Assembly: GCA_019633425.1 (NCBI GenBank)
Contig: WSUB01000075.1
Location: 1 to 64,000, forward strand
DNA from: Tulasnella sp. 424
Lineage: Eukaryota > Basidiomycota > Agaricomycetes > Cantharellales > Tulasnellaceae
Direction of reading: 5' to 3'
DNA: 64,000 nucleotides
Shown here: piece by piece, positions 44,586-56,014 of the stretch
How the letters are laid out: every line of letters begins with the position of its first letter
Numbering within the stretch: the stretch's first letter is position 1
Notes under the pieces: model-generated
The model's database searches: none
What the model was told of the DNA's origin: nothing
What the model saw: only the letters and a program-made list of their open reading frames with translations
Made by a program: the position numbers and the translations under genes

Positions 44586-46081
44586 TCACTGGTTCTTGCA
44601 CTCTCCAGGGTCTGTCTTGCCGGGCTGCTTGGAAACCTGCCGACGAGTATTGACTGGAGAAACATCCTCCGAGTCGTCAGAGTCCTCCTGTTCGCATTCG
44701 CTACGATTAGTGCATGCTCTTGCAATGAAGAATGATGTCACCTGGCGACCGACGCACCTCCCACTGGTTCTCTTCATCCTCTTCCTCGTCGCTCATAATG
44801 CTATCTTCTTCGTATTCCAAAACCTTTCCGGTGAAGAAGTCGATCGCACGTGGAATGATCTTGTCCTTCAAATCCTCCCCAACTTGATAGTCGAGTTCCA
44901 ACCGATTTTCATGCTCTTCTAGCTGTTCTTCCGTCATTCCATGAGATTCGATTTGCTCAATGCTTAATGGTGCCGGAGGTGAAAAGAAATCAAAGAACGA
45001 CGGGGTGGGTTCCGCCCGTTTGATAATTCGAGTGCGATTTGTATCTAGAAATTGTGAGGAGTGAGGATCCTCCTGTTAGGAACTTTTGAATGGTAGAATC
45101 GTACTCTTATTCCTCTGCTTTCGAACTTCATAAGTTTTGGTGAGGTCCTTCTCTTCATTCCAATTGATGGTGGTGCCTTCCGCCGAGGAGTAAACGTAAT
45201 CACCCGCGAAGTCAACCTCATCCTGAACAGTTTAAGGGCACAACACGCGGTCAGCCGCACGGCACGCAAATTTCCTATATCATAACGTCATTTGACGCGT
45301 GCCCACCTCGTAGATGTAGGTTTTCGTGAGGACGTCATTCGTGAAAAACTCGTTTGGAGCAAAGTAGAAGGAGAGCTTGTAACCAGGTGTTGCTGAAGGA
45401 AGATATTCAAGCCGGATATCTTTAAGATAGGCTAGAGCCTCCTCGTCACGTTCCGTAATGAGTTCTGCTATGTCCATATGGTTCTTGAGAGCAGCGACCC
45501 AAAACTTGGGGACACCCTTGATGTCCTCGTCTGCATCAGCCCCGGCTTCGCCCATATGCAGAGGCTCGGCTTCTGGGTCCTCCTCACGTGTCTTTGAGAA
45601 GCCAACTGAGATATCCTCTTCGGTAGGCTCCGCGTGGCCAGCGACGATAGCAGCTCGTCGGTTGTAGATTGGATTGTACAGCTCCGAGTACTATATCAAG
45701 CCGTAGTCCGGGTTAAAACGCGGTGGGCCGAACCCCTTTCGTAGCCCAGATAATACATACCTTGCGGTTCAGTTCATAGAGCTCCTTGCGATACTTGGTT
45801 TCGAGCTTCGTGAACTCGACATGAACTCCCTTCAGCCCTTCGACGCGCCTCCGGACCGGCAGCGGCAGTTCTTCTACACCTGCAAGTCCTCCCAGAGCCA
45901 GGCTGTCCAAGACTTTGCTGACTCCTAAGACGTCAATCGCTTCGCCGTCTCCTTCGGCGATGGTGGCTGGGACATCTGGTCTACCCAGAGCAGCCAGGGT
46001 ACTGGGTACAAAGGTGTTTTGCGGGGTTGGCGCGGCAGATGTTGCTGTCGGGGGTTTGATGGGTACGTCTTTAGGTGGCAT
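44586..46081 (-). CDS. NAP1: Nucleosome assembly protein NAP1 (405 aa)
   Basis: There are five exons: 45761-46081, 45307-45690, 45105-45222, 44765-45044 and 44586-44700. The NAP core includes LPLPVRRRVEGLKGVHVEFT, then LETKYRKELYELNRKYSELY, IKGVPKFWVAALKNH, YFTN-type FFTNDVLTKTY and SFFDFFSPP. An acidic tail (SDEEEDEEN) and a C-terminus GECKNQ follow. NAP1 carries H2A-H2B dimers and helps nucleosome assembly; it shuttles between cytoplasm and nucleus. The last four residues, CKNQ, form a CaaX-type farnesylation box like that of animal NAP1L1. The last intron (44701-44764) uses GTGGGA; the alternative GTGCGT donor breaks the frame. Its promoter is shared with the divergent GH16 gene. Confidence 0.92.
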
Positions 46082-46386
46082 GTCGACTAGAAAGCGATGC
46101 TATAGGAGGTGTGAGCAATGAAGGTTCGGAGTAGCAGAGTGAAATAGTTGGATGAGTGTCAAAGAATCGGTCGAGTCGAAGCCCAGACTGAAATCCCCAG
46201 CGACGGTTTTTACAAATGCCGCGGCGTGAGAAAAGCCAGCGAGAGTTTCAAAACCGGCATCAGTCCAAATCCCGGCGCCTCACCTCATTCCTTGACCCTC
46301 CCTCCCTCTTGCCTCAATCCAGCAGGCACGACTCTCTTTTTTTTTCTTGTCTTGTAAAGCACACTCCCTTGTAGAATCTCTCAACG
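46082..46386. promoter_or_regulatory. Shared promoter of NAP1 and GH16 gene
   Basis: 305 bp separate the two ATGs, which point away from each other. No clear TATA; a C/T-rich tract (46295-46345) precedes the GH16 start. Confidence 0.5.
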
Positions 46387-49205
46387 ATGAGCAGGCGACC
46401 TCAGCAACAACAATATCCCTTTGCAGCCCCGGGGGCAGCAACTTCGTCCAGCCAGCGACCCCGTCAGCCACCGCCGGGCCAGGGAACTGCTTTTGCCCAG
46501 CCAAGTCCTCCAACTACTCTCCTACATAGTCCTCTTCAACAGCAGCAGCATCGACGTCCATACGCAGCTCCTCTCACTCCGTCCGGCAGTCCCAACCCAT
46601 CGCAAACAAGCCTGCTTATCCCGCCAGGACAGAAAGGACCGCCTTCCCCTGCTTCCCCTTCCCCTTCATCGAAGGGTTCAGTAGCCCCCCATGCACACGC
46701 AATGCTGGCCCCGCGAGTTCCAGAGCTCAAAACAAAGTCGAGCGACTCGTCATTACGAATCGTGCCGTCGCTAGGGGCTTCTATCGCCGACAAGGTCTGA
46801 CAACGGAGTTTTTCCGCCGGGATTGTAGTGCGCCCGCTCACCTAAGCCTTTTTTTTACATTCGGCACGCAGTACTCGCTCGATTACTTCACCACCATTGG
46901 AGCGCAAAGTGGTCCTGAACCAGACGATTTCATTCACAACCCAGATCCCCGTCGCGACCGGAAGAATGATCGCGGAGGTACTGTATTTACACAACGCGGT
47001 ATCGCAAATCTCGGCTGCCTCATTTTCCTGACCGTCGGCCTCGTCGCTCTCTTGTAAGCGTGCCTCTGGTCCAGGGCAACTGGGTCTTCACTGAAACCGA
47101 TTGCTCTATAGCGGGGGCTATCCTGTCATCACATACATCTTGAACCATCCCATGAGCACCTTAGGCGCGTACAACCTTGGTGGCACAAATGGATCTGGTC
47201 AGGTCCCTACAATGACCGGTAATTGGGATTTGATCGACAAAGACACTCCTCAAGAAGTGTACACCATTACCTCCTTCCAAGATGGTTCCGAACTCGAGCT
47301 TGTCTTCAGTGACGAGTTTAATCAAGATGGACGCACATTTTACCCTGGAGATGATCCGTACTGGGAAGCAGTGGATCTTCACTACTGGTCCGTACTTTCA
47401 ACCACCGCGCTGCGTGTACCCCGACTGATAATTGCCTTCTTCGTCACCAGGGGAACTACGGATTTGGAATGGTATGAATAGCCCTAGCCCCACTCTCACC
47501 TGTCATTAATCAGTTCGGAACTAGGTATGATCCAGAGCAAATCACAACCCTCGACGGCAATCTCGTCATTACCCTTGATGCGAAGCCACGGGGTGACCTG
47601 AACTATTCCGGCGGTATGATGTCGACGTGGAACAAAGTCAGTCCGCCCCTGGCAATTGACTGTTCACCTCAAGTTAACAAGAACCTTTTTGCTGCGACTT
47701 AGTTCTGCTTCACTGGCGGTGTCCTTCTGGGTACGTAGCGTTGCATGCCGAAACCAAACCCCGGCTCACGCTCTCTATTTTCTACTATCTAGTCAACGCC
47801 AGTATGCCAGGTACAAGCAGCATAGGTGGCCTCTGGCCTGCCATTTGGACCATGGGTAATCTTGGCCGAGCTGGTTATGGTGCAAGTCTCGATGGCATGG
47901 TACGTTGCAGATACCACGCTCCATTCGCATTCTTGACCAACTGACCCACCCGTCTTTTGGTTCCAGTGGCCTTATTCATACGACACATGTGACGTTGGCA
48001 CTCTCCCAAACCAGACCCGCGCTGATGGCACGCCAGAGGCGGCTGCAACCGGAGGCTGGGAGGGTGAACCCCTGTCGTATTTACCTGGTCAACGTCTTTC
48101 CGCATGCACCTGTTCAGAGGACGACGCCATGCACCCAGGACCCATCAAGAGCGACGGTACGTATAAAGGTCGCAGCGCTCCTGAAATCGATGTCCTGGAA
48201 ATGCAAGTCGAGAAGGGCGAGGCTCATGCTAGTCAAAGCGCCCAGTTCGCCCCATATAACGCCAAGTATATATGGGATAACTCTTCGGCCAATGCCATCT
48301 TCCATTCGGATTTGTATTCGCTCAACACGTATGCCGAAATATACTTCAATGCTAGGAAGTCTCGGGGCTGACGAATTCGTGCTTGCATGACCAAAATAGT
48401 TACCGTGGTGGAATTTGGCAGATGACCACGTCGGGTATCGGCACCATCGATCAGGATTGCTTCGAGCTTAACACGGGTACGTAGTTCTTCCATCATCCAT
48501 AGAGAGTTGGCCCACTAACTCTGCCCACTTTCTTAGGTTGCTACAAAACGTATGGCTTCGACTATCAACCTGGAAACGATGGTTACATTACCTGGGTATA
48601 CGATGATGCGCCTGCCTGGACCGTGATGGCCGCGGGTCTCGGCCCCGACAATCTTACTGAGATTGGGCAACGTCCCATCCCGGAAGAACCAATGTACCGT
48701 AAGAACTTGCTCAACCCGCCTCTTTGTTATTCCTCGACTAATTCGTCCATATGATCAGTCATCACCAACTTGGGGATTTCAAATGGATTTTCTAAAGTCC
48801 AATCCGGATTGACTTTCCCAGCACACTTGAAGGTACAGTCAAGCAGTTTGGCTCCATAGTTCGATTGGTTCAGGTATTAATTACTCAATTGGGACAGATT
48901 GATTGGATCCGGGTATACCAGCCCAAGGACTCGAAGAACGTCGGTTGCGACCCTGATGGCTTCCCTACGACTCCCTACATCAACCAGTGCGTCTTGATAG
49001 CATCGCCTGGTTGTTATCCCTACTTACATCCTACCATGACTGAACAGATATATCGAGGCTTACACGAACCCCAATCTGACAGTGGGTTCCTCCGATTTTG
49101 TACTCTTCCCGTGGTGTTTACTAATATTGCATCTTCTAACAGACATGGATAGATGACTACGGTCAGAGATTCCCAAAGAACAACCTTATTGACAACTGTA
49201 AATAA
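46387..49205 (+). CDS. KRE6/SKN1-type GH16 beta-glucan synthesis protein (664 aa)
   Basis: There are 14 exons: 46387-46794, 46872-47053, 47112-47387, 47451-47471, 47525-47636, 47703-47730, 47793-47899, 47967-48328, 48400-48476, 48537-48698, 48759-48832, 48898-48986, 49048-49081 and 49143-49205. A disordered Pro/Gln/Ser-rich cytosolic N-terminus (~1-136) leads to one transmembrane helix (~182-205, LGCLIFLTVGLVALF), so it is type II. The luminal GH16-like domain carries EIDVLE with E451 and E456 in the catalytic positions, and LWPAIWTMGNLG. Such proteins are needed for beta-1,6-glucan formation in the fungal wall. Two exons are only 21 and 28 nt. Part of this gene was copied to 52788-53350. Confidence 0.9.
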
Positions 49206-49738
49206 ACCACAACCCAAACCATGTGGCTCCAACCTCCCAAGCCGCCATCCATTTTACGCATATACTCCATCCCCCTTGATTGTTCATAGATTTTCGGGTG
49301 ATGGCGCGAGGTTGCTACGTTGTCCTCTGGTTAAAGGACTTTTCCCTCTCCCTCTGCTCTTCTCCTTGTTGTTCCCTCTTCTGCGTCGCTCCTTTTTTAT
49401 TTGACTTATTAGGATCCTGGTATATAACGACCTGGTTGCTGGAATACATTCGCTACCACACTTTGGTTTCATACCGCGAGACCAGAAAGTCAAGAGATAG
49501 ATGATGATTAGTCCGCCGGTCAACGGGCCAAGGTTTGGGCCACAGTGCGAATCCGATTGGCAGACCGAAACTGCAAGTCGTATGACTTCCGAGAGCAATG
49601 AGGCGTGGAAACGACAATCGATTCACAGCTACCTAATAGATAGTCCGTCGAGTGTTTCCTACTTTACATTGAAGAAAGCATACCTACGTGGGACCACTAC
49701 ATGCAAAAAGCCTTAAGGGCATCAAGACAATCCAGTGC
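49206..49738. other. Intergenic between convergent genes
   Basis: 3' flanks of the GH16 gene and the dioxygenase. A pyrimidine-rich block (49340-49400). No gene. Confidence 0.5.
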
Positions 49739-51606
49739 TTAAGCGTAGCTCTTCAAGAGCTTGAAGGAGAAGTGGGACAAAACAATGAGGACGAAATACA
49801 TGATGGGAACGTTGGCAGTCCACGTCGTTCCGTTGGTCGACGTCGTAGCGGCAGCTGCCGTAGTGGTTCCGTTCGTCGAAGTGCTGTTCGTCGAGCCTGG
49901 GACGGCACCCATATCTTGGAGACCCTCGTTTTCCGCGCTTGGATCCTAAGAGAGAAGCAGACTGAATTAAATGCCGAACGAATGAATGGTTTGAGTGAAA
50001 ATCGTCCACACGCACCACGATGAGGTTAATATGACCAATAACACCTTGGCTCAAGTCACCGGGAACGACGTAGTACAGATTCCAGTGAGACATAGAGCCG
50101 TTTGAACCGGTGTAAATGCCATCTTCCGAGTTCATAAGTCTGACCACGGCTGTAATCGAATGGAGCGTCAGAGAATGGCTGACGACTTTGCGTTCAGGCA
50201 GCTCTTACAGGTCTGGGTATACGGCCACATGCTTTGCATCATCGTGTATAGGTCTTCTCCGAAGAAGGTTTGGCCTGAAGGAATGATCAGGCTCAACGGC
50301 ATGGAGCCACGTTGCCACGAAGCGCTTACCGGTATGGGTCAAGTTTCCGCCAATGTATGTTCCATTGGCGGTGGTCTCACCGCCAACGTGTACGCCTATG
50401 AAAAATCAGGTTTCTCAACAGGAGCTCTCACTGCAGGAGAGAAAGGGTCACTCACGGACGTGGATGTGCGTTGTCCTACCCGAATACCAGCCGGGAAGAA
50501 GAGTCGTGAACTGGGCAATACCATTCTCGTCCGTAAGCTGTTGACCGCGAAGAGCCGTCTTGGTGTCCGTGATGGTAGAACCGGCGTCGTTCTTGTCGCC
50601 GAGATGAGCAAGTTCCCCGTTGTACAAGCTGGTGTCATAGGTACTTGGATCGCTGGAGACGAAGCCACTGTATTCACCAGTCGCGTTGCATGACCAGATA
50701 TCTGAAGGGAAAGTAGGTGAGCCTTGAATCGTAAGGGAGAGGGAAGAGTCACGCACCAATCGCAGCGTTGGCGAGAGGGCCGCAATCGTTGATACTGAAC
50801 AACTCGAACTCGGCATAGAATGGAAGACCTGTGACAGCTGATATTTAAACCGATGAAATACGAATGATTTAGGACAAATGCACTCACCCTTCTCGTCATC
50901 GACAAGATTACTGCGGATGCTTTCTCCCTCGATGTAGTAGGGACCTTTAAGACGAACATGAGTTAGCAAGAGTGATCCATGCGCTTCTCGGACTCGGAGA
51001 GTGGATAGGCAACTCACCGACAACCGTCTCTGGAGAAAGAACGCAAGCGCTATCCGCCGGTTGCGTAGTCTCCGAAGCTGCCACAGCGGACTGGGTCGCC
51101 GAAGGGAACACCGACAAGAAGCTGTCCGCCGCGGTCGCGGTCGCGTGGTAGGATCTATAAGACAATTTTATTCATTAGCCGACTCGAAGAAACTTAAAGG
51201 TTAACGGGACGTACGTGGTCCCTTGGTTCTGACCCATGGGTCCACCGGTCATGTTGCCAGGCATGCTCATCGAGCCAGTGGGCATACTTATTGCACCACT
51301 TCCAGTGGGCATACTCATTGCGCCACTTCCACTAGTCATAGGGCCAATGGTGGAGCTTGCCTGGCGACGCACAAGCATGTTTGGGGCTACCTCGCCAGCC
51401 AGGATCGCCGCTCGTCGAGCGTGGATGCGTTCCATACTGGGAGCATGGCGAGCTCGAAGGGAGCTGCTGCACTTTCTGGCGACGATTTCATGACGACGAT
51501 ACAACTCTTGCGTGGCATGATCGTCAAGCTCGTCGGAGTGGCCAGGATGGGCGAGTGTGTTCCCAGCAATCGCGGCGAGGAGTAGGAGCGGAGCGGAGAA
51601 GATCAT
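49739..51606 (-). CDS. Extracellular intradiol ring-cleavage dioxygenase, copy 1 (458 aa)
   Basis: There are nine exons: 51215-51606, 51018-51154, 50888-50944, 50757-50828, 50456-50701, 50330-50395, 50209-50274, 50016-50149 and 49739-49945. The signal peptide is MIFSAPLLLLAAIAGNTLA. A linker with repeated SMPTGSG units follows. The catalytic domain carries VVGPYYIEGE (~175), NDCGPLANAAIDIWSCNATG and LLPGWYSGRTTHIHVR, where H298 and H300 with nearby Tyr are the expected Fe(III) ligands. Family members open catechol-type rings between the hydroxyls. The tail is Ser/Thr-rich with a hydrophobic end (IMYFVLIVLSHFSF), suggesting GPI or membrane anchoring. An ATG 20 codons upstream is possible but would hide the signal peptide. 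Confidence 0.88.
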
Positions 51607-52515
51607 CTTGAGCGATCGATGGAGTGGTAAATGATGAGGTTGTTGGTGGCAAGGATTAGCTTTCAAGAGGGAGAGCTTTATCTTGGAGGTGGACCGCCCT
51701 GGAAGAACGAATTCCCATCACAGTAGACGCGCAGCAGTATACTCGAATCTCCAGACGACTGCGGGATCTGCCAAGATATTGTCGTGGATAATAATAGTCG
51801 TCCAATGACAGGCAGTGCATACCAAACCCACGAATTATCGATCTAGGGTTCCGACGGCTCAATGCAACTCGCGTGGCTGAACAAACCCTACGAGAAGATA
51901 CCCTCGATCCGCAGCAATACAACAAAGCAGCGTAAAGAATGGTTACAATTGGCTATGTGGGTGCTTTTGACATTCTCGTCACGACGTGGGCTGCAAAGAT
52001 GAGAATCCTCGAACTGGACGATCAGTATCCGCAGTACATGTTTCAGGTGCTGGTCGCCGTCAATATCGGAAAGAACTGAGCGGTGTTATCGGTTAACCTT
52101 CAGAGAGGCTAAAGCTTTACCCTCGGGGGTATTCCGCAGTAACTCGTGCCTCGGAACTTGGTCATGCCGCCTGTCATGATCTTCCCCCAAGGAGAAATAA
52201 AACGATAGATTCAGAGACGTCATAATTGAATCCCTGAGGTAGTCCAATATTATGATGGCGAAGGTCGCAGGACTCATGGAGCGCAGGGCATGCCGTGGCA
52301 CGCGAGAGGCTAGCCCCCGGCCCATTGTTTTCGTCATATTCCGGGTTTTGACCAAAACCCAACGATAATAATGCGACCAGATAGGACAGTTTTTGAGGGA
52401 GGAAGGGAGAATGTTGCAGCCACGATTCGACTGGGGAGTTGGGCAGTTGGCCATGTTTTGCGGCTTGTCGCTATTTGTCGGCGACACGAACACTTCTGTT
52501 CCTCCATTTCGACCC
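51607..52515. other. Divergent promoter region, dioxygenase / pseudouridine gene (left copy)
   Basis: ~0.9 kb matched almost throughout by 55084-56014, with small indels. No gene called; minus frames here are shadows of the start of the pseudouridine gene. Confidence 0.55.
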
Positions 52516-52856
52516 ATGTCCTCGCTCAGCCGACCTGCCAGAAGAGCTTTCCGCACAGTCGCCTCCACACGGCGAAATATATCCAGCATCGCGTCAGCCA
52601 AAGAACGAATTCCGCTTGATGTCCATCCGGAGGTTGAAGATGCTCTCGAGACTGGGAAGCCTGTCGTGGCCTTAGAATCAACCATCATCACTCATGGCAA
52701 GTCCATAGTCTTGACGAGATCCTAGAGTTCACAAAGAAATAAAAGTCTCCTACTCTTTTAGGGATGCCGTATCCTACGAATATCGAGTCAACACGTATGC
52801 CGAAGTATACTTCAATGCTAGAAAGTCTCGGGGCTGACGAATTCGTGGTTGCATGA
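52516..52856 (+). pseudogene. Truncated pseudouridine gene fused to GH16 sequence
   Basis: Exon 1 (52516-52696) and the start of exon 2 (from 52762) match the intact gene at 56015. After ATCGAG at 52787 the sequence jumps into the GH16 gene. The frame runs on for 23 more codons through GH16 intron sequence and stops at 52854-52856. If transcribed and spliced it would give a 91-aa product with the original mitochondrial-type N-terminus ([17 protein letters not shown]), the [12 protein letters not shown] motif and a novel tail. Enzyme function is lost. Confidence 0.8.
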
Positions 52857-53350
52857 CCAAAATAGTTACTGTGGTGGAATTTGGCAGATGACCGCGTCGG
52901 GTATCGGCACCATCGATCAGGATTGCTTCGAGCTTAACGCGGGTACGTAGTTCTTCCATCACCCATAGAGAGTTGGCCCACTAACTCTGCCCACTTTCTT
53001 AGGTTGCTACAAAACGTATGGCTTCGACTATCAACCTGGAAACGATGGTTACATTACCTGGGTATACGACGATGCGCCTGCCTGGGCCGTGATGGCCGCG
53101 GGTCTCGGCCCCGACAATCTTACTGAGATTGGGCAACGTCCCATCCCGGAAGAACCAATGTACCGTAAGAACTTGTTCAACCCGCCTCTTTGTTATCCCT
53201 CGACTAATTTGTCCATATGATCAGTCATCACCAACTTGGGGATTTCAAGTGGATTTTCGAAAGTCCAATCCGGATTGACTTTCCCAGCACATTTCAAGGT
53301 ACAGTCAAGCAGTTTGGCTCCATAGTTCGATTGGTTCAGGTATTAATTAC
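52788..53350 (+). pseudogene. GH16 fragment (exons 9-11 with introns)
   Basis: This is nearly identical to 48322-48885, from the end of exon 8 to the intron before exon 12, including introns. It has no promoter and no active-site exon. The copy is cut at ttaattac, where it joins dioxygenase copy 2. Confidence 0.85.
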
Positions 53351-53447
53351 ACAGTTCACATCGTTCCGTTGGTCGACGTCGTAGCGGCAGCTGCCGTAGT
53401 GGTTCCGTTCGTCGAAGTGCCGTTCGTCGAGCCTGGGTCGGCAATCA

Positions 53448-55083
53448 TCAATTTTGAAGACCCTCGTTTTCTGCGCTTGGATCCTAAGAGAGAAGCAGAC
53501 TGAGTTAAATGCCGAACGAACGAATGGTTTGAGTGAAAACCGTCCACACGCACCACGATGAGGTTAATATGGCCGATGACACCTTGGCTCAAGTCACCGG
53601 GAACGACATAGTACAGATTCCAGTGAGACATGGCGCCGTTAGACCCGGTGTAAATGCTGTCCGCCGAGTTGGAAAGTCTGACCACGGCTGTAATTGAATA
53701 GAGCGTCAGAGAATGGCCGACGACTTTGCGTTCCGGCAGCTCTTACAGGTCTGGGTATACGGCCACATGCTTTGCATCATCGTGTATAGGTCTTCTCCGA
53801 AGAAGGTTTGGCCTGAAGGAAATCTCAGGATGATCAGGTTCAACAACATGGAGCCACGTTCTCACGAAGCACTTACCTGTATGGGTCAAGTTTCCGCCAA
53901 TGTATGTTCCATTGGCAGTCACCTCACCCCCGACGTGTACGCCTATGAAAAATTAGGTATGTCAACAGGAGCTCCCACTGCCAGGAGAGAAAGGGTCACT
54001 CACGGACGTGGATGTGCGTTGTCCTACCCGAATACCAGCCGGGAAGAAGAGTCGTGAACTGGGCAATACCATTCTCGTCCGTAAGCTGTTGACCGCGAAG
54101 AGCCGTCTTGGTGTCCGTGATGGTAGAACCGGCGTCGTTCTTGTCGCCGAGATGAGCAAGTTCCCCGTTGTACAAGCTGGTGTCATAGGTACTTGGATCG
54201 GTGGAGACGAAGCCACCGTATTCACCAGTCGCGTTGCATGACCAGATATCTGAAGGGAGAGTGGGTGAGCCTTGAATCTTAAGGGAGAGGGAAGAGTCAC
54301 GCACCAATCGCAGCGTTGGCGAGAGGCCCGCAATCGTTGATATTGAACAACTCGAACTCAGCATAGAACGGAAGACCTGTGCCAGCTGATATTTAAACCG
54401 ATGAAATACGGATGATTCAAGACAAATGCACTCACCCTTCTCGTCATCGACAAGATTACTGCGGATGCTTTCTCCCTCGATGTAGTAGGGACCTTTAAGA
54501 TGAACATGAGTTAGCACGGGGTGATCCACGCGCTTCCCGGACTCGGAGAGTGGATAGGCAACTCACCGACAACCGTCTCTGGGGAAAGAACGCAGGCGCT
54601 ATCCGCCGGTTGCGTAGTCTCCGACGCTGCCACAGCGGACTGGGTCGCCGAAGGGAACACCGACAAGAAGCTGTCCGCCGCGGTCGCGGTCGCGCTGTAG
54701 GATCTATAAAACAATTTGATTCATTAGCCGACTCGAAGAAGCTCAACGGTTAACGGGACGTACGTGGTCCCTTGGTTCTGACCCCCGGGTCCACCGCTCA
54801 TGTTGCCGGGGCCACTTCCACTAGGCATAGGGCCAGCCTGGCGACGCACAAGCATGTTTGGGGCTACCTCGCCAGCCAGGATCGCCGCTCGTCGAGCGTG
54901 GATGCGTTCCATACTAGGAGCATGGCGAGCTCGAAGGGAACTGCTGCACTTTCTGGCGACGATTTCATGGCGACGATACAACTCCTGCGTGGCATGATCG
55001 TCAAGCTCGTCGGAGTGGCCAGGATGGGCGAGTGTGTTTCCAGCAATCGCGGCGAGGAGTAGGAGCGGAGCGGAGAAGATCAT
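53448..55083 (-). CDS. Extracellular intradiol dioxygenase, copy 2, tail lost (377 aa)
   Basis: Exons are 54764-55083, 54567-54703, 54436-54492, 54305-54376, 54004-54249, 53877-53942, 53747-53812, 53554-53687 and 53448-53483. Exons 2-8 have exactly the lengths of copy 1. The catalytic motifs are intact (GPYYIEGE, WYSGRTTHIHVR). The linker is 24 residues shorter because the SMPTGSG repeats are reduced. The last exon stops after 11 residues (DPSAENEGLQN), so the Ser/Thr tail and hydrophobic anchor of copy 1 are gone. This form should be freely secreted. Same reaction expected; change of location is the inferred consequence. It shares its promoter region with the intact pseudouridine gene. Confidence 0.85.
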
Positions 55084-56014
55084 CTTGAGCGATCGATGGA
55101 GTGGTAAATGATGAGGTTGTTGGTGGCGAGGATTACCTTTCAAGAGGGAGAGCTTTATCTTGGAGAGTGGACCGTCCTGGAAGAACGAATTCCCATCACA
55201 GTAGACGCGCAGCAGTATACTCGAGTGCCCAGACGACTGCGGGATCTGCCAAGATATTGTCGTGGATAATAATATCGTCCAATGACAGGCAGTGCATACC
55301 TAACCCACGAATTATCAATCTAGGGAGAAAGGTTTCGACGGCTCAATGCAGCTCGCGTGGCTGAACAAACCCTACGAGAAGAAGCCCTAGATCCGCAGCA
55401 ATACAACGAAGCAGCGTAAAAGAAAGGTTGTAATTGGCTATGCGTGTGATTTTGACGTTCTCGTCACGAAGTGGGCTGTAAAGATGAGAATCCTCGAAAT
55501 GGACGTTCAGTATCCGCAGTAGATGTCTTCAGGTTCTGGTCGCCGTCAATGTCCATAAACCTCGAGCAAATCGGAGAGAGTTGAGTGGTGTTACCGGTTC
55601 ACTTTCAGAGAAGCTAAAGCTTCAGCCTGGGGTATTCCGCAGCAACGCGTGCCTCGGAACTTGATCATGTCGCCTGTCATGATCTTCCCTCGAGGAGAAA
55701 CACAGCGATAGATTCAACGACGTCATAAAGGAAACCTTGAGATGGTCCAATGATAGCGAAGGTCCCAGGGCTCATGAAGCGCAGGGCTTCCCGTGACACG
55801 CGAGAGGCTAACCGGCGGCCGATTGTTTTCGTCATATACCGGTTTTCAGCAGAGACCCAAGGATAATGCATCCAGATAGGACAGGTTTGAGAAGAACATT
55901 GCAGCCACGATTCGACTGGGAAGTTGGGCGAGAGTTCGTGGCAACAACTCGGTGTTTTGCGGCTTGTCGCTATTTGTCGGCGACACGAACACTTCTGTTT
56001 CTCCATTTCGACCC
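55084..56014. promoter_or_regulatory. Divergent promoter region (right copy)
   Basis: Separates dioxygenase copy 2 (minus) from the pseudouridine gene (plus); copy of 51607-52515. No clear TATA seen. Confidence 0.45.

Larger units (their letters stand above)
48322..52787. repeat. Tandem duplication unit, left copy
   Basis: This runs from inside GH16 exon 8, through dioxygenase copy 1, into exon 2 of the pseudouridine gene, and is repeated as 52788-56286. The right copy lacks ~940 bp (the equivalents of ~48885-49820: GH16 end and dioxygenase 3' end). Confidence 0.8.

Noticed and set aside
52086..52691. 201-codon minus frame
   Set aside because: It overlaps the promoter and first exon of the truncated pseudouridine gene and is broken in the sister copy.
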